Counted from the first letter of the stretch, positions 8,113-17,879 are shown. The stretch is 64,000 bases of DNA from Polynucleobacter sp. AP-Reno-20A-A9 (GCF_018882085.1 NZ_JACVPB010000008.1:1-64000), one strand, 5' to 3'. The notes: a model not told the origin generated them from the letters alone. Made by a program: numbers and translations.

Positions 8113-8142
8113 TTGACAGGATTTTGGGCAAAAAGCTATAAT
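8113..8142 (+). promoter_or_regulatory. Consensus sigma-70 promoter of tRNA-His
   Basis: TTGACA at 8113-8118 and TATAAT at 8137-8142 both match the consensus exactly, with an 18-base spacer. Transcription would start near 8149, a few bases before the tRNA. It lies just past the dusA stop, so the tRNA is transcribed independently. Confidence 0.9.
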
Positions 8143-8155
8143 CTAGGTCTTCAGT

Positions 8156-8232
8156 GGCGGACGTAGCTCAGTTGGTAGAGTCCCAGATTGTGATTCTGGT
8201 TGTCGCGGGTTCGAGCCCCGTCGTTCGCCCCA
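8156..8232 (+). tRNA. tRNA-His (GTG)
   Basis: A full cloverleaf can be drawn: acceptor GCGGACG with CGTTCGC, D-arm TAGCTCAGTTGGTAGAGT, anticodon loop with GTG, T-arm GCGGG/TTCGAGC/CCCGT. The extra G at -1 (8156), the identity element of histidine tRNA, is encoded and faces C73, and CCA is encoded at 8230-8232. Confidence 0.97.
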
Positions 8233-8712
8233 TTTGGAATATGGACTTGCTGTCCTGTACCGCGTCTCTTCATTCTAAAAACGCTAAATATTCCCGAAAC
8301 GGGAATTGCATCCATTAATCATCCCTATTTACCCCTAATGAGCGAATACAGCCGCTAGTAGTAGCAAGACTGTCCGTTTCTGCTTCTAAAAGGGCTGAAC
8401 AGTGTGATTTAGAGGGATTGGTTAATTCATGGTGCAGCGACTCAATCCAACCTATTGCAGTTGCTTAAACGTATTTTTTAAGGCGCCTGATTGTCGCGGG
8501 CCGTTCAATAAGTGGTGCTAAGGAAGCTGTTTCAAGCATTTTTTAGGTTGCTACATTTCTCCTTCAGAATGTATTCATCAAAAGAAATTCAACCAAAATA
8601 TTTAGCGCGCGCACCTCTGTAAATTGGCACCTTTTCTCTTTAGGGCGTGATACCTGGCGCATTCGGCGAGGCCGATTTAGAAATGCAGTCTTGAGTTGTT
8701 TATGATGGACGC
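8233..8712. other. Gene-free stretch after tRNA-His
   Basis: 480 bases with no convincing gene. An inverted repeat ATTCCCG-AAA-CGGGAAT lies at 8290-8306. A start-less open frame of about 50 codons (about 8313-8466) shows no family features. No integrase remnant or repeat of the tRNA end is visible, so I do not call an island here. Confidence 0.35.
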
Positions 8713-10242
8713 ATGAGATATCAAGAGCTCAAGCTTAATGATGAACCATCGGGACTATCCTCGTTCTATGGCATCTCATGGCCGCTTCTGGTTGGAGTCA
8801 TCGCCTGTCTTGGCTTGCTGGCCTTAACGTCTTGGCATATCTCTGTTGATCCTGATACCTATATGCATCTGACGGTAGGGAAGTGGATGCTGGATCATGG
8901 CTTAGTTCCAAGTACGGATATTTATTCTCACTCACTTGTTGGTCAGCCGTGGACCGCTCATGAATGGCTATCTGAGTGCATCTTTGCGGCGGTTTATATT
9001 GTTGGCGGCTGGACAGCCCTTGTATTGACGACGGGCCTGGCACTGGCAGCCACTCTTGCCTTGTTATTGCGTTTCTTACTGAAACGCACCCCGCCAATTT
9101 ATGCTATTTTTTTTACCGCATTGGCTTACTCTGCGCTTGCAAGTCATCTTTTAATTAGACCTCATGTTTTATCGTGGCCACTATTGGTAGTGTGGGTTAG
9201 TTCACTAATTAACTCCTCTGAAAAACATATAAGCCCACCATTTTATTTATTGCCCCTCATGGTTATATGGGCTAATTTGCACGGTAGTTTTATATTTGGC
9301 TTAGCTATCGCACTTCCCTTGGGTGCCCAGGCCATATGGGTAGCCTCGGCATCTGACCGGATGCGATTATTGCGGCATTGGGTTTTATTTTGGCTGCTAG
9401 CAGTAGGTATGTGCACATTAACTCCGCTCGGTTGGCGGGGCCTACTGTTTCCATTTGCTTTGTTTAAGTTAACGCATTTGGGTGCCATCATTGAATGGAT
9501 GCCATATCAATTTTCTGGCCTTGGTGGTCTGGAGGTGGTGATTGCGTCATACTTATTTCTTGCGCTCATAGGTTGCATTCAGGTTAGTGCTATTAATGCT
9601 CTTTTGATTGTGGGTTTACTTCACCAAGCATTAACGCATAATCGTTACGCCTCCATTTTTGGGCTGATCACGCCAATGATTATTGCTAGTTCATTTGGTG
9701 TTCGCTATCAATTACTGCAAGGTGGTGATAAGGGGGTAACTCCCTCTGGTCTAGATGTATTCTTTAAACGCCTTGCAGGATTGGCTTCAAAAAAGGCGGT
9801 ATTGGTAAGTGCGGTGCTTATTCTGTTGGTTGCATTGATAGAGGCGCGCAACGACCATCACCAACCCTCTAAAGAGGTTTTTCCAGTGGCTGCCGTGGAT
9901 TTTGTTCAGAGCCAAGGTATTGAGGGACCTGTTTTAAATGCATATGAATTTGGCGGCTACTTAATTAGCCGGGGCATCCCCGTCTTTATCGACGGAAGGG
10001 CTGACTTGTATGATGAAAAAGTGCTGGGACCCTATTTAGATGCGGTTAGAGATGGGTCGCCTGCCGCCTTGGATGATGTGATTCGTGACTTCAAGATCAC
10101 ATGGATTCTGATTAGGCCAGACTCTCCTGCAAGAGCATATTTTGACGGTAGGGCACAGTGGCAGCATCTATATGAAGATAAAGCGGCTGTTATTTTTCGA
10201 TTGCAGTCGGTTCCAAAGCAATCGAATCCACAGAGCAAATAA
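8713..10242 (+). CDS. Multispanning membrane protein, GT-C-like topology
   Basis: A 509-aa protein with about ten hydrophobic helices over residues 22-380 and a soluble extracytoplasmic C-terminal part (residues about 385-509). The first loop after helix 1 has an acidic pair and polar/aromatic motif (SVDPDTYMHLTVGKWMLDHG, then WTAHEWL), the arrangement seen in GT-C glycosyltransferases that use polyprenyl-phosphate sugars. I do not recognise a named family, so a glycosyl-transfer role is an inference from topology. It is followed eight bases later by a lipoprotein gene and an overlapping second membrane gene, forming a probable operon just upstream of the pilus locus. Confidence 0.6.
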   Translation: MRYQELKLNDEPSGLSSFYGISWPLLVGVIACLGLLALTSWHISVDPDTYMHLTVGKWMLDHGLVPSTDIYSHSLVGQPWTAHEWLSECIFAAVYIVGGWTALVLTTGLALAATLALLLRFLLKRTPPIYAIFFTALAYSALASHLLIRPHVLSWPLLVVWVSSLINSSEKHISPPFYLLPLMVIWANLHGSFIFGLAIALPLGAQAIWVASASDRMRLLRHWVLFWLLAVGMCTLTPLGWRGLLFPFALFKLTHLGAIIEWMPYQFSGLGGLEVVIASYLFLALIGCIQVSAINALLIVGLLHQALTHNRYASIFGLITPMIIASSFGVRYQLLQGGDKGVTPSGLDVFFKRLAGLASKKAVLVSAVLILLVALIEARNDHHQPSKEVFPVAAVDFVQSQGIEGPVLNAYEFGGYLISRGIPVFIDGRADLYDEKVLGPYLDAVRDGSPAALDDVIRDFKITWILIRPDSPARAYFDGRAQWQHLYEDKAAVIFRLQSVPKQSNPQSK

Positions 10243-10250
10243 ACGCCCCA

Positions 10251-10754
10251 ATGAATATTTCCTCTGCTTTTATTGATGCCATTAAATTGCTTGTGCTTGC
10301 AGGTACTTTATTTTTTTTGACTGCCTGTGATCGATTGCATTTACCGGAATATTGGTTGTGTAGCGGCAGTTCGCAACAGCTTGTTTTGGATGCTGGCGGC
10401 GTTGTGTTGGAGAGGTATGAAGGTAAAGACCCCCTCATGCTGGAGATTTGGGGCAGTCGCATTTACCAGTTTTTACAGGGTAGCTTTAGTGGCGGCTATC
10501 AAGTTTGTAGGCCACAAGTAAGCAATAGCGAGTCAGGCTCAATAGTGCATTTTCAGTTAAACAAATGCGAGGATGGAAGCCAAAGCCAAGACCCTAGTGG
10601 TATTTGGCGCAATGGGGTGCTTGATCAGTCGACAGGACAGCTTGTGATACAGGAGTCGCGTAAGCTTGGCGATAGGGTGATACGTAACGAGGGTCGATAT
10701 CAGTGTCGCAAGAAGGGCCGCTCATTTAATTTCTCGGAATTCAACCATGTCTAG
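10251..10754 (+). CDS. Putative lipoprotein of unknown function
   Basis: A 167-aa protein with a hydrophobic N-terminus ending FLTAC near residue 25, a good lipobox. The mature part holds four further cysteines (WLCSGS, QVCRP, NKCED, YQCRKK) that could form two disulfides, and beta-rich sequence. I do not recognise it. It starts eight bases after the upstream membrane gene and overlaps the downstream one by eight bases, so the three are very likely cotranscribed. Confidence 0.65.
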   Translation: MNISSAFIDAIKLLVLAGTLFFLTACDRLHLPEYWLCSGSSQQLVLDAGGVVLERYEGKDPLMLEIWGSRIYQFLQGSFSGGYQVCRPQVSNSESGSIVHFQLNKCEDGSQSQDPSGIWRNGVLDQSTGQLVIQESRKLGDRVIRNEGRYQCRKKGRSFNFSEFNHV

Positions 10755-12018
10755 TCGCAGCCTTTTGCTAATGCGTTTTGTTGTTATTGCTATTTGCCTA
10801 GAGCTGCCATTAATTCTTTCCTATTTTTGGATGACGGGTGACTTTTCTGTACATCGATTTAATGTTTGGCCTATTACTGAGTGGCTGATTAACTATCAAG
10901 CTGGCTTTATTCGTAGAGGTTTAGCTGGGGAGTTGCTCCTAAGATTTTTTGGTGGCACTGGGATGCTCGGCGCTCTATACAAAGCAATGTTCTTTTCATT
11001 TGCCCTATATGTGGCATGCTTTCTCCTGGTGTATTTGAAATCTGGCATACGCAATGCCAATGTATTACTTGTTGCCATCTTGATTCAAGGTGGCATATTT
11101 CATATGGGGATGAGTGCTGACTTCTACACTCGAAAAGAAAATATCTTCCTCATATTCTTTGCCATACAGTGCCTCTTATTTATGCAGATCAAGACTGCCG
11201 CAGAAGGGCATAAACGATATTGGACTTATTTATACCTATTTCTGCTGCTCACTATTTCACCCCTGTTGGTATTGGTTCATGAGGCCTATTTATTTTTAAG
11301 CTTCCCTGTTTCAGCTTTACTGCTTTGGGTACTTTCTATTGAGCAGCCACAGTGGCGCTATTTGCGATATGGCTTTATCTTTTTGTGTATTGAGGCTGTG
11401 GCAACTTTCTTGATTTGCTCTCACTTTCATGGCGATGTTGCAATGAGTCAGGGTATCTGGGAGGCTTTGCCTTTCACCGACAGGGTTGCCTTATCACCAG
11501 CTGCGCCGTACTCTGCTTTTGGTGCAATTGGTTCTTTGGGCTGGGGCTTAGATCAACACCTTACTACTTTGTATGGCGTTATCAGTTCTGGCGGTATTTT
11601 TGTGTGGATCTTTTTTGGCGCAGGCAATCTCCTAGTTCTGTTATATATCTTTTCCGCTATTCGCCCCAATGCCGTAAATGGAACGCAGTCCCAATATTCT
11701 CGCTGGATCTTCATTGGGTTTCTAACGCTATTACCAATGTTTTTAGTTGCTAGCGACTGGGGTAGGTGGATTGCCTCATTGAGTAACCAAATGATCTTGC
11801 TGATGCTGACTCTTTGCAGCTCAGGGTTATCCCTTAAACCAGAGACCAATTCTTTTTGGCTAATTGTGGGCCGGCATGCTTGCGCCCCACGTGGCGCAGT
11901 CTTACTGGGCGCTTGCATCATTTATGGCCTTGTCTTTCAGATGCCCGAGTGTTGCGTTTATTACAAGGATATCTATCCACCGTTTGGTCAATATTGGAAG
12001 TTATTGATTGGTTTCTAG
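10747..12018 (+). CDS. Multispanning membrane protein of unknown function
   Basis: A 423-aa protein with roughly ten to eleven transmembrane helices. Motifs in the first loop, WPITEWLINYQAGFIRRGL, and SADFYTRKEN near residue 125 are polar clusters between helices, as in some polysaccharide polymerases or lipid-linked glycosyltransferases; this is only a topological resemblance. It overlaps the upstream lipoprotein gene by eight bases. The flp pilin gene begins 134 bases after its stop. Confidence 0.6.
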   Translation: MSSRSLLLMRFVVIAICLELPLILSYFWMTGDFSVHRFNVWPITEWLINYQAGFIRRGLAGELLLRFFGGTGMLGALYKAMFFSFALYVACFLLVYLKSGIRNANVLLVAILIQGGIFHMGMSADFYTRKENIFLIFFAIQCLLFMQIKTAAEGHKRYWTYLYLFLLLTISPLLVLVHEAYLFLSFPVSALLLWVLSIEQPQWRYLRYGFIFLCIEAVATFLICSHFHGDVAMSQGIWEALPFTDRVALSPAAPYSAFGAIGSLGWGLDQHLTTLYGVISSGGIFVWIFFGAGNLLVLLYIFSAIRPNAVNGTQSQYSRWIFIGFLTLLPMFLVASDWGRWIASLSNQMILLMLTLCSSGLSLKPETNSFWLIVGRHACAPRGAVLLGACIIYGLVFQMPECCVYYKDIYPPFGQYWKLLIGF

Positions 12019-12152
12019 CTTTGGATATGTAATTTTTATCCAACTTTATTGACCTATGTCAATTTAAAACGTGACTATAATGATTTTTGGGTTAATATTA
12101 ATTATGACTAATCAGTTATTGAAATTGATAGTTTTTTAAAAGGAGCCGTAGC

Positions 12153-12335
12153 ATGCTAAATCAATCAAGCAAAATTAAATCTTTTATTTCAAGCCTCGTT
12201 AAGAGTGAAGAGGGCGTAACCGCCATTGAATATGCATTAATCGCAGCCGGTATTGCTGTTGCAATCGCTGTAGTGGTTGGAACTTTAGGTAATTCCGTAT
12301 CCAGCACATTCCAGTCTGTTGTTAACAAGCTTTAA
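12153..12335 (+). CDS. flp: Flp-type (type IVb) pilin
   Basis: A 60-aa prepilin, the subunit of the Tad adherence pilus. The leader ends SEEG and cleavage would leave VTAIEYALIAAG, with the required Glu at +5 and the Flp signature Tyr at +6, followed by a single hydrophobic helix. AGGAGCC eight bases upstream supports the start. It has its own gap on both sides, consistent with a high-level separate transcript ahead of the assembly genes. Confidence 0.95.
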   Translation: MLNQSSKIKSFISSLVKSEEGVTAIEYALIAAGIAVAIAVVVGTLGNSVSSTFQSVVNKL

Positions 12336-12467
12336 TTGATATTTCTGACATCTGGCTGGGCTGGATGTCAGTGTTTTAGTTATTGGCACACCTTTGGGTG
12401 TGAGTGTGATGTACTTTAGCTTTCTCTTTGCGCAATAGACGCATAGATAGGCGGAAAGTAGAAAGAT

Positions 12468-12932
12468 ATGTCTGTAACTTTTCCGTTTTTAGCTGTAATT
12501 TCGCTAGCGACAATTCTAGATCTCGTAACTAGGCGAATCTCAAACTATCTCATTCTCATTGGTTTGGCAGCTGCTTTCATCTTGGCTTATGTCAATGGTG
12601 GGTTAGGCGCACTAGCTAACTCAGTTCTTGGCGCCACTTTAGGCCTATTGGTTTTTATCTATCCTTATGTAAAGTCTTTGATGGGGGCTGGCGACGTCAA
12701 GCTAATGGCAGTGGTTGGAGCTTTTCTGGGCCCATATGCCGTGTTACTCACTGCCTTGTATGCCTCAATGATTGGTGGACTGATTGTGTTGGCTTACCTT
12801 CTTTATAGAGGTCTCTTAGCTGAATCATTAAGCAGGGCATTCAGACTTCGTTTCAGTAGTGAACGCATTCCATATGCCTTTGCTATTTCACTTGGAGCTT
12901 GCGTAGCTCTGTTAAACCCCACTCTTTTCTAA
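12468..12932 (+). CDS. tadV: Prepilin peptidase of the Tad system (A24 family)
   Basis: A 154-aa membrane aspartyl protease, the short A24A form without a methylase domain (CpaA/TadV). The two catalytic aspartates are in TILDLVTRRI (near residue 17) and in the GAGDVKLM motif near residue 77. It should cut the Flp and TadE-like prepilins. It starts the assembly operon; the next gene begins two bases after its stop. Confidence 0.93.
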   Translation: MSVTFPFLAVISLATILDLVTRRISNYLILIGLAAAFILAYVNGGLGALANSVLGATLGLLVFIYPYVKSLMGAGDVKLMAVVGAFLGPYAVLLTALYASMIGGLIVLAYLLYRGLLAESLSRAFRLRFSSERIPYAFAISLGACVALLNPTLF

Positions 12933-12934
12933 AT

Positions 12935-13678
12935 ATGCAAAATAGACGCATTCTCATATCTCTTATTGTGGCCTCGGTCATTGGATTGCTGGCCTTATTC
13001 ATTGCCGCATTTGTTGTTAAAGATGAGCAGGCTGTGAAGTCTGCCATGGTTGTATCGGCGGATGAAAGCATCCCAATGGGAACCCCCATTTCTGGTTCCC
13101 AGTTAAAGCTTATTAAGGTTCCCGGCGATACCGTGCCTGCTGGTATTTTTCACACGATAGAGGAGCTCATTGGCCGCATTCCAAAGGGCGATATCAAAGC
13201 TGGTGAGGTTGTTTTTGATCGGATGCTTTACTCCGCAAACTCCTCGTCTGGACTGGCTTTCGCAATCTCTGCTGGCAAGCGGGCAATGTCAATGAATGTA
13301 AATGAAGTATCGGACGTTGCTGGTTTTGTGACACCCGGCTCTTTTGTTGATGTCCTATTTAGTAGTAAGGACGAAACAGGACGCTATAGCTCCAGAATTA
13401 TTCTGCAGCGCGTGCTTGTACTGGCTGTCGCACAAGATCGTGTTGCTGTTGAAGATACAAAGCCTCGCTTGGCGAATTCTGTGACTTTGGAGGTAACGCC
13501 TCAGCAGGCAGAAGTATTGGATGCTGCTCGCTTGGCCGGAAACTTATCGCTTGTATTGCGCAATCAAACTGAAGGCTCTACACCTAGTGAAATGACTCAA
13601 ACTCATTCATCTAGTGAAAATGGGGTTGAGGTAATACGCGGCACATCTGTGCGCATGGAATCTGGATTAGGTCGCTAA
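12935..13678 (+). CDS. cpaB: Flp pilus assembly protein CpaB/RcpC
   Basis: A 247-aa periplasmic protein with an N-terminal membrane anchor (residues 5-28), a SAF domain (SADESIPMGTPISGSQLKLI, with GDIKAGEVVFDRML) and a C-terminal RcpC/CpaB domain (VADVAGFVTPGSFVDVLF-like segment). It supports the outer-membrane secretin of the Tad machine. The longer frame from 12899 lies inside tadV; ATG at 12935 is directly followed by the anchor, so I use it. Confidence 0.92.
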   Translation: MQNRRILISLIVASVIGLLALFIAAFVVKDEQAVKSAMVVSADESIPMGTPISGSQLKLIKVPGDTVPAGIFHTIEELIGRIPKGDIKAGEVVFDRMLYSANSSSGLAFAISAGKRAMSMNVNEVSDVAGFVTPGSFVDVLFSSKDETGRYSSRIILQRVLVLAVAQDRVAVEDTKPRLANSVTLEVTPQQAEVLDAARLAGNLSLVLRNQTEGSTPSEMTQTHSSSENGVEVIRGTSVRMESGLGR

Positions 13679-13679
13679 T

Positions 13680-15011
13680 ATGAAAATGTTTAAAAAAACC
13701 AGTGTTTGGGCTAGCCTGACTGCTTTTGTATGGATGCTACTGGCGCCTAACTTTTTATTTGCTGCTGATGCAGTAATTTCGAAAGAAGTGGGTAAGGTTT
13801 CGAGTGTTGAAATCTCGCTCGGTAAATCCCGTCTATACAAGTATGCTGATCCCATTACCCGAATTTCTGTAGGCGATTCGGCTATTGCTGACGTGATGGT
13901 GGTCAGCCCAAATCAAATTTACTTGCTTGGCAAGAAAGTTGGCTCTACCAATGTCTTTATGTGGCACGCCAATGGCAATCTATCTACCTTAGACGTTTCA
14001 GTTGGTGTAGATGCTGGCGCACTTCAGAGTTTATTGGGTAAATTAATTCCCGGTGAAAAAAATATTCGAGCATCTTCGGCAGGAGAGTCGCTGGTACTGA
14101 GTGGTCAAGTCTCAGACTCGATGAAAGTTCAGCAGGCTATTCTCATTGCTCAGGAATATACGGGTAAAAAAGTGTTGAATATGATGACAACTGATCATCT
14201 TCCCCAGGTGCTGATTGAGGTCAAAATTGCGGAGATAGATAAGGCCGTGTCTGACTCTTTAGGCATTCAAGTTCAAGGATCCAATTTTTCCTTCAATATG
14301 CTCAACGGGGCAACTGCGCCATTAGGTTTTGCAGCCAATGCGACTGGGACAGTTGGTACCACGAATGCATGGCTCCAAGCGCAAATTAATAGTGGCTTAA
14401 TTAAAATCCTAGCTGAGCCAAATATCATGGCAATCAGCGGGCAAGAAGGTGAATTCCTCTCAGGCGGGATTGTATTTTTACCCGTTCCTCAATCGAGCGG
14501 TACTGGCGGTTCGGTGATTACCTTACAGCCTCAAAATTATGGAGTAGGGGTTAAATTTACTCCGACCGTATTATCCGAAGGTCGAATTAACTTAAAGGTG
14601 AGCCCTCAGGTGTCCGAGGTTCAGACGCAAGGAATTACCGTGAGTGCCGGTGGGTCCACATCAGTGTTGCCTTCAATTACGACTCGCCAAGCCTCTACTA
14701 CCGTTCAGTTATACGACGGTCAAAGCTTTGCAATTGGCGGCTTAATTAAAAATAACGTTGCGGAAGTTATCAGCGCTTTTCCAGGTTTGGCAAACGTTCC
14801 AGTGTTGGGTGCCTTATTTAGAAGCGCCTCATTTAAAGCTGACCGTAGCGAATTGCTGATTGTTGTGACTCCCCATATCGTTCAGCCTGTGGCTAATAAA
14901 GTCATTCTGCCTACTGATAAATATATTCCCCCAACCCAAACTGAATTCTTTGTAAATGGTCAGCTAGAGGGTACAAAGCCAGAGTCCAAGATTGAAGGGG
15001 TAGCAAAATAA
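13680..15011 (+). CDS. cpaC: Tad secretin CpaC/RcpA
   Basis: A 443-aa outer-membrane channel subunit. A cleavable signal peptide (residues 1-28, ending LFAADA) is followed by the pilus-secretin N-terminal domain (residues 38-105, GKSRLYKYADPITRISVGDS), a BON-like segment, and the type II/III secretin core with the VPVLGALFRS motif near residue 375. It starts one base after cpaB and its TAA overlaps the next ATG. Confidence 0.95.
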   Translation: MKMFKKTSVWASLTAFVWMLLAPNFLFAADAVISKEVGKVSSVEISLGKSRLYKYADPITRISVGDSAIADVMVVSPNQIYLLGKKVGSTNVFMWHANGNLSTLDVSVGVDAGALQSLLGKLIPGEKNIRASSAGESLVLSGQVSDSMKVQQAILIAQEYTGKKVLNMMTTDHLPQVLIEVKIAEIDKAVSDSLGIQVQGSNFSFNMLNGATAPLGFAANATGTVGTTNAWLQAQINSGLIKILAEPNIMAISGQEGEFLSGGIVFLPVPQSSGTGGSVITLQPQNYGVGVKFTPTVLSEGRINLKVSPQVSEVQTQGITVSAGGSTSVLPSITTRQASTTVQLYDGQSFAIGGLIKNNVAEVISAFPGLANVPVLGALFRSASFKADRSELLIVVTPHIVQPVANKVILPTDKYIPPTQTEFFVNGQLEGTKPESKIEGVAK

Positions 15012-15334
15012 TGAAACTTCATTTTGAGCAGAAACCAATGCTAAAAATCCTCGCTGTACTTGTGATCTTGACTGGGTTAACAGCTTGTCAAACCCAAGCC
15101 ATTTGGGATACTTCCCCTGACTTTGGGGGAACGGTCAATGGCGCGGTCCAATCCCAATTGGTAAACCCAAATGCACCGCTTGACAACAAGAAGGTAACCA
15201 CCGGATTAGATGGTGGAGCCGCAAAAGGGGCTGTCGATAACTATCAAAAATCCTTTGAGGTAAAGGCGCCAACTAGCAGCGGTACGTACCCAACTGGTGC
15301 CACGATGGGCACTTCTTCAGGTGGGGGCCGTTAA
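15011..15334 (+). CDS. Small Tad-locus lipoprotein (CpaD position)
   Basis: A 107-aa protein with a lipoprotein signal ending GLTAC near residue 26. The mature chain is polar and Gly/Ser-rich. The stretch around VQSQLVNPNAPLDNKKVT then AVDNYQKS loosely resembles the C-terminal end of CpaD pilus lipoproteins, and it occupies the usual cpaD position between secretin and cpaE, but it is half the normal size, so I do not assign the name. It may help localise the secretin. It overlaps cpaC by one base and abuts tadZ. Confidence 0.7.
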   Translation: MKLHFEQKPMLKILAVLVILTGLTACQTQAIWDTSPDFGGTVNGAVQSQLVNPNAPLDNKKVTTGLDGGAAKGAVDNYQKSFEVKAPTSSGTYPTGATMGTSSGGGR

Positions 15335-16504
15335 ATGAAAATTGCAGCTATTGCTAGTACACCGTCCTCTTTAGTCGGGATCAAGGAAATTCTGGAATCC
15401 AATGGGTCGGAAGATCAGTTTGTCTTCTTAGAGCGTCGTGAAGGCGCGCTTGATATTGATCGCTTGGATTTATTTTCTACAAATATTCTAATCGTTGATT
15501 CTGAGACCTTATCTAAAAGCGACCTCAAGACTATTTCATCATGTACGAACGATCATGCGAATCCAGCAATTATTTATGCGACAAGTAATCCGCAAGATGG
15601 GCAAATGCTGGAGTTGATGCGTGCGGGTGTAGCTGAAGTTATAGGGTTTCCAGTTTCTCGTTTGGAGCTACTCGAGGCTGTTGAGCGCCTAAGGGCAAGA
15701 CGTTATATCGCCTCCTCTTATCGCCCACGCGGAAAAATCCTTTCATTTATCTCGGCAAAGGGTGGGGCAGGCGCCACCTTCATTGCAGGGAACCTCGGTT
15801 ATGCGCTCGCCACTGTTTGTAAACAAAAGGTCTTATTTATCGATTTGCACATGCAATTTGGTGATGCCGCTTTTTACTTGGTGGAATCTGCGGGTCCGAG
15901 CACCTTGACTGATGTGATTAGTCAAACAGGATTAGATTCAAGTGTGATTGCCTCGGCTACTACGCAGGTTGCCGAAAATTTCTACCTTCTGCAGGCGCCT
16001 GATAGTCCAGATAAGGCGGTTGGTATCAAGCCGCAACATATCGATAATTTATTGACGGTCGCGATTCAGGACTATGATTTTGTGATCGTTGATTTGCCTA
16101 GGGAAATTGAAGCAATCACGATGAAGGTATTGGATCGTTCTGACAAGATATTTGTTGTATTTCAGCCGGTTGTTTCATACCTAAGGGCCTTGGCTAAGGT
16201 ATTGCATCTATTTACCTTGCTTGGTTACGAGTCACGAAAAATTGGCACCGTACTCAATCGTATGGATAAAGCGGTTGCGATTTCTTTAGGCAAGATAGAA
16301 GATGCGATTCAAAAACCGATCGACTGGGTATTCCCCAACGACTTCTTAAACGCAACTGAATCAGTCAATACCGGCATCCCTATTCAGAAGCTGCAAGCGC
16401 ACATTCCACTGAGTGAGACTTTTACCGCTATGGCTTGCGATATTGCAGGTATTAAGCTGGAGTCGGTTGAAAGTGCGCCTTGGTGGCGTCTGTGGTTTAA
16501 ATAA
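15335..16504 (+). CDS. tadZ: Pilus localisation ATPase CpaE/TadZ
   Basis: A 389-aa protein with an N-terminal atypical receiver-like domain (residues 1-125) and a C-terminal MinD/ParA-type ATPase. The deviant Walker A reads FISAKGGAGATF near residue 150, where the usual final Lys-Thr is replaced by Ala-Thr, as often in TadZ, while the signature Lys is kept. It places the Tad machine at its site in the cell. It abuts the lipoprotein gene and is followed 16 bases later by tadA. Confidence 0.93.
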   Translation: MKIAAIASTPSSLVGIKEILESNGSEDQFVFLERREGALDIDRLDLFSTNILIVDSETLSKSDLKTISSCTNDHANPAIIYATSNPQDGQMLELMRAGVAEVIGFPVSRLELLEAVERLRARRYIASSYRPRGKILSFISAKGGAGATFIAGNLGYALATVCKQKVLFIDLHMQFGDAAFYLVESAGPSTLTDVISQTGLDSSVIASATTQVAENFYLLQAPDSPDKAVGIKPQHIDNLLTVAIQDYDFVIVDLPREIEAITMKVLDRSDKIFVVFQPVVSYLRALAKVLHLFTLLGYESRKIGTVLNRMDKAVAISLGKIEDAIQKPIDWVFPNDFLNATESVNTGIPIQKLQAHIPLSETFTAMACDIAGIKLESVESAPWWRLWFK

Positions 16505-16520
16505 TTTTTGGTAGATAAAA

Positions 16521-17879
16521 ATGTCATTGCGGGAAAGAATCCAAGGTAATTTAACGCGCGACGGGGTTTTGTTGGGCGAAAAGTCCCTGCTTGACGAGCG
16601 GGCACAAGGCGCAGCCAATCTTCGAGCCCTATTGCACGAGCGTCTTCTAAAGACAATTGACTTGTCTGCGGTAGATCGCATGGTGGACTCCGAACTTAAA
16701 GTTTATTTAAAGTCCTGCATACAGAAGATTGTTGCTGATGACAAGATTGTGATCGGTGAAGATAATCTTGCTCACTTAGTTTATGAAATTCAGAATGAGA
16801 TCATTGGTCTTGGTCCAATAGAGCCCTTGATTTCAGATCCGACTATTTCGGATATTTTGGTAAACAACTACAAAACTATTTTCGTTGAGAGAAAAGGGCG
16901 TCTTGAGCGAACCAATGTTCAGTTCGATAATGATGCCCACTTATTGAAGGTCATTGAGAAAATTGTAGAGCGGGTAGGGCGTCGTATTGATGAATCTAGT
17001 CCTATGGTTGATGCTCGCCTTCCAGATGGATCACGTGTTAACGCCATCATTCCGCCATTGGCTTTAGATGGCCCAGCCTTATCCATTCGCCGCTTCTCTG
17101 AAATCCCTTTATCCGTTAACAATCTGATCGAATACGGCTCCTTAACAAGTGATATGGCTTTGATCATCGGTGCATTGGTAAAGGTTAAAACGAATATATT
17201 GATTTCAGGTGGTACGGGTAGCGGTAAGACTACATTGTTGAATGTAATGTCTGGCTATATTCCCGATAACGAGCGGATTATTACCATTGAGGATGCTGCG
17301 GAGTTGCGCTTACAGCAACCTCACGTTGTCAGGCTGGAAACACGCCCACCCAACATTGAGGGTAAGGGTGAGGTAAGTCAACGAGCCTTGGTTAAGAACA
17401 CCTTACGTATGCGCCCAGACCGCATTATTGTTGGTGAGGTGCGTGGTATCGAAGTGATCGACATGCTCCAAGCAATGAATACGGGTCATGAAGGTTCTTT
17501 GACTACGATTCATGCAAACACCGCCCGTGATGCTTTGACGCGTTTAGAGAATATGGTCGGTCTCGCGGGTGTGAATGTGATGCAAAAAGCCTTGCGCGAA
17601 CAAATTGTTTCTGGCATTTCAGTCATTATTCAGGTTGCCCGATTGAGTGATGGCCGAAGAAAAATCATGAGTATTCAGGAGATTACCGGCATGGAGGGTG
17701 AGGTAATCACCATGCAGGAGATTTTTTGTTTCGAGCAAACCGGTGTTGCTCCAGATGGAAGTGTTCTGGGGCATTTCAGGGCTACTGGTATACGTCCACG
17801 CTTTGCTGATCGCCTTCAAGCGCGCGGCGCACCGCTGGCTGATTATCTCTTCGATCCGAGCAGAATTAAGGAGCGTTAG
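16521..17879 (+). CDS. tadA: Tad pilus assembly ATPase CpaF/TadA
   Basis: A 452-aa hexameric secretion ATPase that powers pilus extension and retraction. Walker [10 protein letters not shown] is near residue 230, followed by the Asp box ([11 protein letters not shown]), the His box ([12 protein letters not shown]) and Walker B-like [12 protein letters not shown]. Length is typical of CpaF. It abuts tadB. Confidence 0.96.
   Translation: MSLRERIQGNLTRDGVLLGEKSLLDERAQGAANLRALLHERLLKTIDLSAVDRMVDSELKVYLKSCIQKIVADDKIVIGEDNLAHLVYEIQNEIIGLGPIEPLISDPTISDILVNNYKTIFVERKGRLERTNVQFDNDAHLLKVIEKIVERVGRRIDESSPMVDARLPDGSRVNAIIPPLALDGPALSIRRFSEIPLSVNNLIEYGSLTSDMALIIGALVKVKTNILISGGTGSGKTTLLNVMSGYIPDNERIITIEDAAELRLQQPHVVRLETRPPNIEGKGEVSQRALVKNTLRMRPDRIIVGEVRGIEVIDMLQAMNTGHEGSLTTIHANTARDALTRLENMVGLAGVNVMQKALREQIVSGISVIIQVARLSDGRRKIMSIQEITGMEGEVITMQEIFCFEQTGVAPDGSVLGHFRATGIRPRFADRLQARGAPLADYLFDPSRIKER

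Noticed and set aside
8156-8712. Genomic island inserted at tRNA-His
   Set aside because: No integrase, no repeat of the tRNA 3' end and no phage-like gene follow; the next genes look chromosomal.
11415-11921. Long overlapping frames on both strands inside the second polytopic membrane gene
   Set aside because: They are shadows of a frame with consistent transmembrane pattern; their translations lack any pattern.
16361-16681. Two minus-strand frames across the tadZ-tadA junction
   Set aside because: Both lie antisense to conserved ATPase genes and have no independent support.
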